From IMG/VR virus record IMGVR_UViG_3300025674_000058, positions 1 to 52,846 of that record: 52,846 nucleotides of DNA; one strand, given 5' to 3'. Position numbers and translations under genes: made by a program. Numbering within the stretch: the first letter of the stretch is position 1; every line of letters starts with the position of its first letter. Below, one piece after another: positions 49,697 through 52,846 of the stretch. The stretch is from a virus. Below the pieces are notes generated by a model that had not been told where the DNA came from, ran no database searches, and saw only the letters and a program-made list of their open reading frames with translations.

Positions 49697-49766
49697 TTGT
49701 GGTCGGCTAATAGGGTTTCGCACTTAATCCCTGCCGATTTTATATTTGTAGCCGTTATATGCAATT
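49697..49766 (-). repeat. attC-like intergenic site 3
   Basis: CGGCTA (49704-49709) pairs with TAGCCG (49749-49754), and AGGG (49712-49715) with CCCT (49729-49732). In gene direction it starts with ATATAACGGCTA, overlapping the stop of the upstream gene, and ends CTATTAGCCG. Short (about 60 bases), with a second alternative pairing CGGC/GCCG. Confidence 0.5.
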
Positions 49767-49952
49767 ATCTTTAACTACATCAAGAATAACCCAATCGTGA
49801 ACACCCTCTTTTTTAAACTCTTCCAACTCTCTTTCAGAGTCTAAGTAAAAGAAAATGTCATCATCATCTTCTTCTATATCTCCAATTTTTAGAATCATAT
49901 CGTCTTGTATGTTTCCGTTATCTAACCATTTTATTGTTGCTATAAATCTCAT
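49755..49952 (-). CDS. Small acidic protein (cassette-borne)
   Basis: 65 aa. A run of acidic residues (IGDIEEDDDDIFFYLDSERE) in the middle. Flanked by attC-like sites on both sides. Unrecognised. Confidence 0.6.
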   Translation of the reverse strand: MRFIATIKWLDNGNIQDDMILKIGDIEEDDDDIFFYLDSERELEEFKKEGVHDWVILDVVKDNCI

Positions 49953-49982
49953 TTTAACTAATTTTTAATCTATTAATAAAAA

Positions 49983-50050
49983 GCATATAACAATAGCTAT
50001 ATGCAAAACTCCGTTGCACTACGTTCAGCACATATCCCAACCGTTCGTTA
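49983..50050 (-). repeat. attC-like intergenic site 4
   Basis: GCATATA pairs with TATATGC near one end. In gene direction it starts TTTAACGAACGGTTGGGATA and ends TTGTTATATGC. Includes the ACGGTTGGG segment seen in site 2. Confidence 0.5.
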
Positions 50051-50404
50051 AACAAAGTTAAAAATGATTTGCGGAATTACAAGTAAAAGTAAAAACGCGG
50101 CGGCGGCTAGTCCAATAGCCAAACCAAATTCTTTTCTTATTTCGTTGTTCATATTAGTTTGTTTTTCTTCGGCGAGCCATTCGTTTACCTCATCTTCAAT
50201 AGCCCAATAGAACCGACTTTTATACAATCGTTGCGCATACTCCCAAGAAGAACAGCATTTTGCATCCCGTATTTCGTTAATGATTTCCGCGTCTGTCGTT
50301 CGATGCGTAAAAGTTTTGGTAGTTCCGTTTGTTTCTACCTCACAAGTAACAGTCCACGAGCCCTTGCCCGTGAAACTGTGTGAAAAATAAAGTTGTTTTT
50401 TCAT
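50048..50404 (-). CDS. Membrane-anchored hypothetical protein
   Basis: 118 aa. Beta-rich N-terminal two thirds (LYFSHSFTGKGSWTVTCEVE), a helical middle (WAIEDEVNEWLAEEKQ) and a C-terminal transmembrane helix (LAIGLAAAAFLLLLVIPQII). Probably a tail-anchored inner-membrane protein. Coupled by ATGA to paralogue 2. Unrecognised. Confidence 0.65.
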   Translation of the reverse strand: MKKQLYFSHSFTGKGSWTVTCEVETNGTTKTFTHRTTDAEIINEIRDAKCCSSWEYAQRLYKSRFYWAIEDEVNEWLAEEKQTNMNNEIRKEFGLAIGLAAAAFLLLLVIPQIIFNFV

Positions 50405-50589
50405 TGTTGTTTGTTTAAAGGTTCAACGTCATAGACTTCTCCATCAAGTCCATAGTCGCAAGTATATCCGTTTTGCTCTAATTCTAATTTAATTCTTGCA
50501 CACTCTTGGTACAAGTTTTTATTGTCATCCCAACTATCTACTATGTCTTTGATGTGTTGAGGTAGGCTTTCGTATTCGTTTTCTGTCAT
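50401..50589 (-). CDS. Paralogue 2 of the 60-aa family
   Basis: 62 aa (MTENEYESLP...). IVDSWDDNK is shared exactly with paralogue 1 and YGLDG with both others. Lies in phage-like context, unlike paralogue 1. Coupled to the next gene. Confidence 0.7.
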   Translation of the reverse strand: MTENEYESLPQHIKDIVDSWDDNKNLYQECARIKLELEQNGYTCDYGLDGEVYDVEPLNKQQ

Positions 50590-50615
50590 CTTGTTTATTT
50601 TTTGTTATTCAAATT

Positions 50616-50798
50616 TTAAGTTGTTAAAATGTTCGGGCGCACGTTGTAAATAACCCCGTCAAGCCCATAATTACAAGTAAAGCCAACTGAATTTAATTCT
50701 TTGGCTATTCGCGCACACTCTTTGTATGCGTCTTTCCCTTCGTTGAAACTATCAAGAATTACTTGTATGTTTCGCGGCAAATTATCGTATTCGTTCAT
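50616..50798 (-). CDS. Paralogue 3 of the 60-aa family
   Basis: 60 aa (MNEYDNLPRN...), the most divergent copy but with YKECARI and YGLDGVIYNV. The TATATTTG at 50808-50801 is only 2 bases from the ATG, so either the transcript is fully leaderless or the box is coincidental. Confidence 0.65.
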   Translation of the reverse strand: MNEYDNLPRNIQVILDSFNEGKDAYKECARIAKELNSVGFTCNYGLDGVIYNVRPNILTT

Positions 50799-50800
50799 AT

Positions 50801-50808
50801 CAAATATA
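50801..50808 (-). promoter_or_regulatory. Possible promoter core TATATTTG
   Basis: Minus strand, 2 bases before the ATG at 50798. A perfect core, but closer to the start than any other in the window. Confidence 0.35.
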
Positions 50809-50809
50809 C

Positions 50810-51049
50810 TTACTCTGACTTAAATTCACAATTCCAATCACTCATTAACTTTTCAAGCCTTTTTTTAGCTGAACCGAAAGTTTTTGAAGTGTGAATACAA
50901 GCACCATTAAAGTAAATTGAGAACCAATTAAATCTATCATTCCAAGTTATCCAACCAACCCTTAAGTCGTCAGATAAATTCCGCTCACACCATTGCTCAT
51001 TGTCAAAGTGAAAGTCTTGTCCGTTTTTTAATTCTGTTTCCCGCATCAT
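50810..51049 (-). CDS. Small hypothetical protein
   Basis: 79 aa (MMRETELKNG...). Two Met at the start; either may be used. Aromatic-rich (WCERNLS, VGWITWNDRFNWFSIYF). Unrecognised. Confidence 0.65.
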   Translation of the reverse strand: MMRETELKNGQDFHFDNEQWCERNLSDDLRVGWITWNDRFNWFSIYFNGACIHTSKTFGSAKKRLEKLMSDWNCEFKSE

Positions 51050-51068
51050 CTTATTGTTTGGTTTTTAA

Positions 51069-51347
51069 CTACACTGAATCAATATCAAAGCACCCAAAAT
51101 AGTTAACCACCTCGTCTGACTCTTCGATTATTTGCCTTAATTCGTTGATGGATACAACTTTAATGGGTGTCAAGCCGAATTTAATGTCGCTATCCATAGC
51201 TGTTATTTGTCGCAATTTATTAATTGCTGCTATCTTGGTGTCAAACCCATCGACTACCACATCCCACTTTCGATTAATTCCAACATGGTTGCCATTGTTA
51301 CCTACTAAAACATAAAAAGGCTTTTTGAATAATAATTTTGTTTTCAT
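51069..51347 (-). CDS. Small hypothetical protein
   Basis: 92 aa from the ATG at 51347 (MKTKLLFKKPFYVLVGNNGN). The longer frame overlaps the terminator hairpin upstream and is rejected. Alpha/beta. Unrecognised. Confidence 0.65.
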   Translation of the reverse strand: MKTKLLFKKPFYVLVGNNGNHVGINRKWDVVVDGFDTKIAAINKLRQITAMDSDIKFGLTPIKVVSINELRQIIEESDEVVNYFGCFDIDSV

Positions 51348-51355
51348 AGTCTCTC

Positions 51356-51392
51356 TTTTTAAAAAGCGGGGTAGCCTTAGCCGCGCTCCGCT
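51356..51392 (-). terminator. Probable intrinsic terminator
   Basis: On the minus strand AGCGG pairs with CCGCT (51392-51388 with 51369-51365), with a GC-rich loop and five T following. It would end the DUF932 transcript ahead of the small-gene region. Moderate strength. Confidence 0.4.
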
Positions 51393-51397
51393 CAAAC

Positions 51398-52312
51398 CTA
51401 AACTAACTCTTTATCTAACCAACCAAGCATTGTTCTGTAGGCTCTCTCATTAATCTTAGCCTCAGTCCCAAACATCAACCCGTAGTCAACATCTCTTGAT
51501 GACGTGCTGTGATTGGTGTACCTAGTTACCCCGTTAAACAAAGCCCAAAGCGTTGAGCCTTGCTCGGCAATAGACGTTTCAATGTCTTGAGATAAAGCCA
51601 TTACTTGATTCTTGCGTCTAGTACTAAGTTTGTCATTTGGTATGTCAAAGATATTACGCCCAAAGACAGTTTGCACAATCTCTCGAATGTTTTGGTTCTG
51701 TATTGATTTTGTTGATGCTTCTTCAAAGACTTGCATCTGCTTATCATCCTCTCGAATCATTCGACTAATAACTTGCACCGCCTCGTCAATACGTTGCTGC
51801 ATAGAGGAGGTGTGTCTGAACTTTGACAGTTCTTTTTGCGCCATTTGGAACGTGTTTTTACAGCAAACAACTTGGTTACCCGTACCAAAGCCAACACTAC
51901 CGCTACCGTCGTGAAAGTTGGTTACAGTTATGTATCGCTTAATGTCTGAGCGACCAATGTGTTCATCAGGTAGTTCAATCTGCATAAACACTGCCTTGCC
52001 ATCCTTTAAAGAACCGCCTCCAATGTTACCAAAAGAACCCAACGTTTCACTGTTGTCCCAAGGGTGTTTGAACTTTGCCCCCTTATCAAACAACTCACCA
52101 CCCGCGTCATATATAACGTGCGCCATGTCTTGGTTTTGCAGGAACTCATACTTGTTTCCTACAACCCCAAGTGCTTTGTTGTTGTCACTTCTTATCACCC
52201 CGTACTTGTCAGGAACTTCTATTCCGTCTACGGTTACCAATGGAGATTTTTTTACTGTCCAATTTAGACCAGTGTTCTCCAACACTTCAAATATTACTTC
52301 GTTTGTACTCAT
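51398..52312 (-). CDS. DUF932 / phage-plasmid-like protein
   Basis: 304 aa from the ATG at 52312 (MSTNEVIFEVLENTG). LVTVDGIEVPDKYGVIRSDN, LGVVGNKYEFLQNQD, an FMQIELPDE strand, NFHDGSGSVGFGTGNQVVCCKNTF and a C-terminal helical part are the family layout. These proteins occur widely on phages and plasmids; their role is unresolved. Promoter core at 52342-52335. Confidence 0.8.
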   Translation of the reverse strand: MSTNEVIFEVLENTGLNWTVKKSPLVTVDGIEVPDKYGVIRSDNNKALGVVGNKYEFLQNQDMAHVIYDAGGELFDKGAKFKHPWDNSETLGSFGNIGGGSLKDGKAVFMQIELPDEHIGRSDIKRYITVTNFHDGSGSVGFGTGNQVVCCKNTFQMAQKELSKFRHTSSMQQRIDEAVQVISRMIREDDKQMQVFEEASTKSIQNQNIREIVQTVFGRNIFDIPNDKLSTRRKNQVMALSQDIETSIAEQGSTLWALFNGVTRYTNHSTSSRDVDYGLMFGTEAKINERAYRTMLGWLDKELV

Positions 52313-52334
52313 TTTGTTTAAATTTAAGTTTTGC

Positions 52335-52342
52335 CAAACATA
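52335..52342 (-). promoter_or_regulatory. Promoter core TATGTTTG for the DUF932 gene
   Basis: Minus strand, 22 bases before the ATG at 52312. Confidence 0.75.
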
Positions 52343-52374
52343 CAAAGCCCGTTTGACTTGGGCAAATTTTCTTT

Positions 52375-52641
52375 CTAGTTTTCGACAAACTGCACGTTGC
52401 CTATTCGTGTTACTGTGTCAAAGTTAAAGGAACGATAAGCTTTTTTGTGTACGTCGTACACCTTTTGCACTAACTCAGACTTTTTCATTGGTCGTGGGTT
52501 AGGCACTAAGTACTTCTTGACGCCAGTTCTGCAAAGCATTAACCGCGTAGTGCCGTCTTTTTTTGTGAACTCTACGCTGAAGAACTTGCCTTTTTTATCT
52601 TTTATTATTTCCTTTATCATGTGTTTTTTTACTGTGTTCAT
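52375..52641 (-). CDS. Small SH3-like phage protein
   Basis: 88 aa (MNTVKKHMIKEIIKDKKGKF). KGKFFSVEFTKKDGTTRLML, then TGVKKYL and FDTVTRIGNVQF, a pattern of short strands common in small phage proteins. Basic. No proven role. The intergenic region to the next gene lacks a clear TAnnTTTG. Confidence 0.7.
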   Translation of the reverse strand: MNTVKKHMIKEIIKDKKGKFFSVEFTKKDGTTRLMLCRTGVKKYLVPNPRPMKKSELVQKVYDVHKKAYRSFNFDTVTRIGNVQFVEN

Positions 52642-52663
52642 TTTGCGTATAAATTATGTTGGT

Positions 52664-52846
52664 TTAATTGATTTTCATTTTAGTTATCATTCCCGTTTCA
52701 ATATTCACGTATTGGTTGCCGCCTCCCGTAAAATCTTTTTCGTCTTTGGCTGTTCGATATAGCATTTGCCCAAAGTTAAAGTGCCTTACGTCGGATATGC
52801 TGAAGTAATAGCACTCGTTGTCCTTTGTTCTAAAGAACCCACTTAA
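52664..52846 (-). CDS. Hypothetical protein, 3' part, cut by the window edge
   Basis: 60 residues and stop; the frame is already open at the first base of the right edge and reads ...FFRTKDNECYYFSI ... GNQYVNIETGMITKMKIN. It lacks a start inside the window. Its strand and position make it the likely continuation of the gene whose 5' part is at 1-92. Confidence 0.6.
   Translation of the reverse strand, partial: LSGFFRTKDNECYYFSISDVRHFNFGQMLYRTAKDEKDFTGGGNQYVNIETGMITKMKIN

Noticed and set aside
49741-49748. TATATTTG on the plus strand as a promoter
   Set aside because: It lies inside an attC-like site and no plus-strand gene follows for several kilobases; most likely chance.

Overview
The window looks like an essentially complete double-stranded DNA phage genome of podovirus type that infects a member of the Bacteroidota. 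The host call rests on at least 17 copies of the Bacteroidota promoter core TAnnTTTG placed just upstream of genes, the lack of strong Shine-Dalgarno sequences, and gene families typical of that phylum (a DUF3127-like SSB, a BT4734/VirE-N primase-helicase, and Bacteroidota-style signal peptides). Both window edges cut a minus-strand gene: its 5' part is at bases 1-92 and what looks like its 3' part is at 52664-52846. This is what a circular or circularly permuted molecule opened inside one gene would give.

Layout. (1) 1-1059, minus: small early genes. (2) 1060-1394: a divergent control region with two promoters and a strongly folded segment that may be a noncoding RNA or a structured recA leader. 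(3) 1395-7140, plus: recA-like gene, SSB-like OB-fold protein, a tandem GroES-like protein, a possible small terminase, the large terminase and a GH16-like glycosidase. (4) 7219-10720, plus: a host-like cassette gene, a protein resembling DnaA domain IV, a second GroES-like protein, a Cas4/RecB-like nuclease and small membrane proteins. (5) 10760-41627, plus: virion and lysis genes in order: portal, scaffold, major capsid protein, small basic proteins, tail/connector proteins, a 1318-aa tail protein, internal virion proteins including one of 2672 aa, a receptor-binding candidate, membrane proteins, a T7-type endonuclease I and a DUF5675 protein. Two leaderless minus-strand genes that look like regulators (13108-13389 and 17155-17535) interrupt this run, each sitting opposite a plus-strand promoter. 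(6) 41618-52846, minus: early/replication and accessory genes, including the primase-helicase, a ribbon-helix-helix protein, a DUF932 protein and many proteins under 120 aa.

The most unusual part is 46.4-50.05 kb. Small, AT-rich genes, all in the same direction, are separated by 50-150-base imperfect inverted repeats. Read in the gene direction, these repeats begin near TAACGG and end near TTGTTA, like integron attC recombination sites. A related 37-base motif follows four genes or gene remnants (7567, 16303, 46416 and 49093), two of them in the virion half of the genome. No integrase is visible. My reading is that the phage has captured gene cassettes (a CALIN-like array), but the sites are not strictly canonical and need a structural search.

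The gene set implies that host machinery is used for replication: there is a primase-helicase, SSB, RecA, nucleases and a DnaA-like DNA-binding domain, but I see no DNA polymerase, RNA polymerase, integrase or tRNA gene. Virion assembly is probably helped by the two GroES-like proteins acting with host GroEL.
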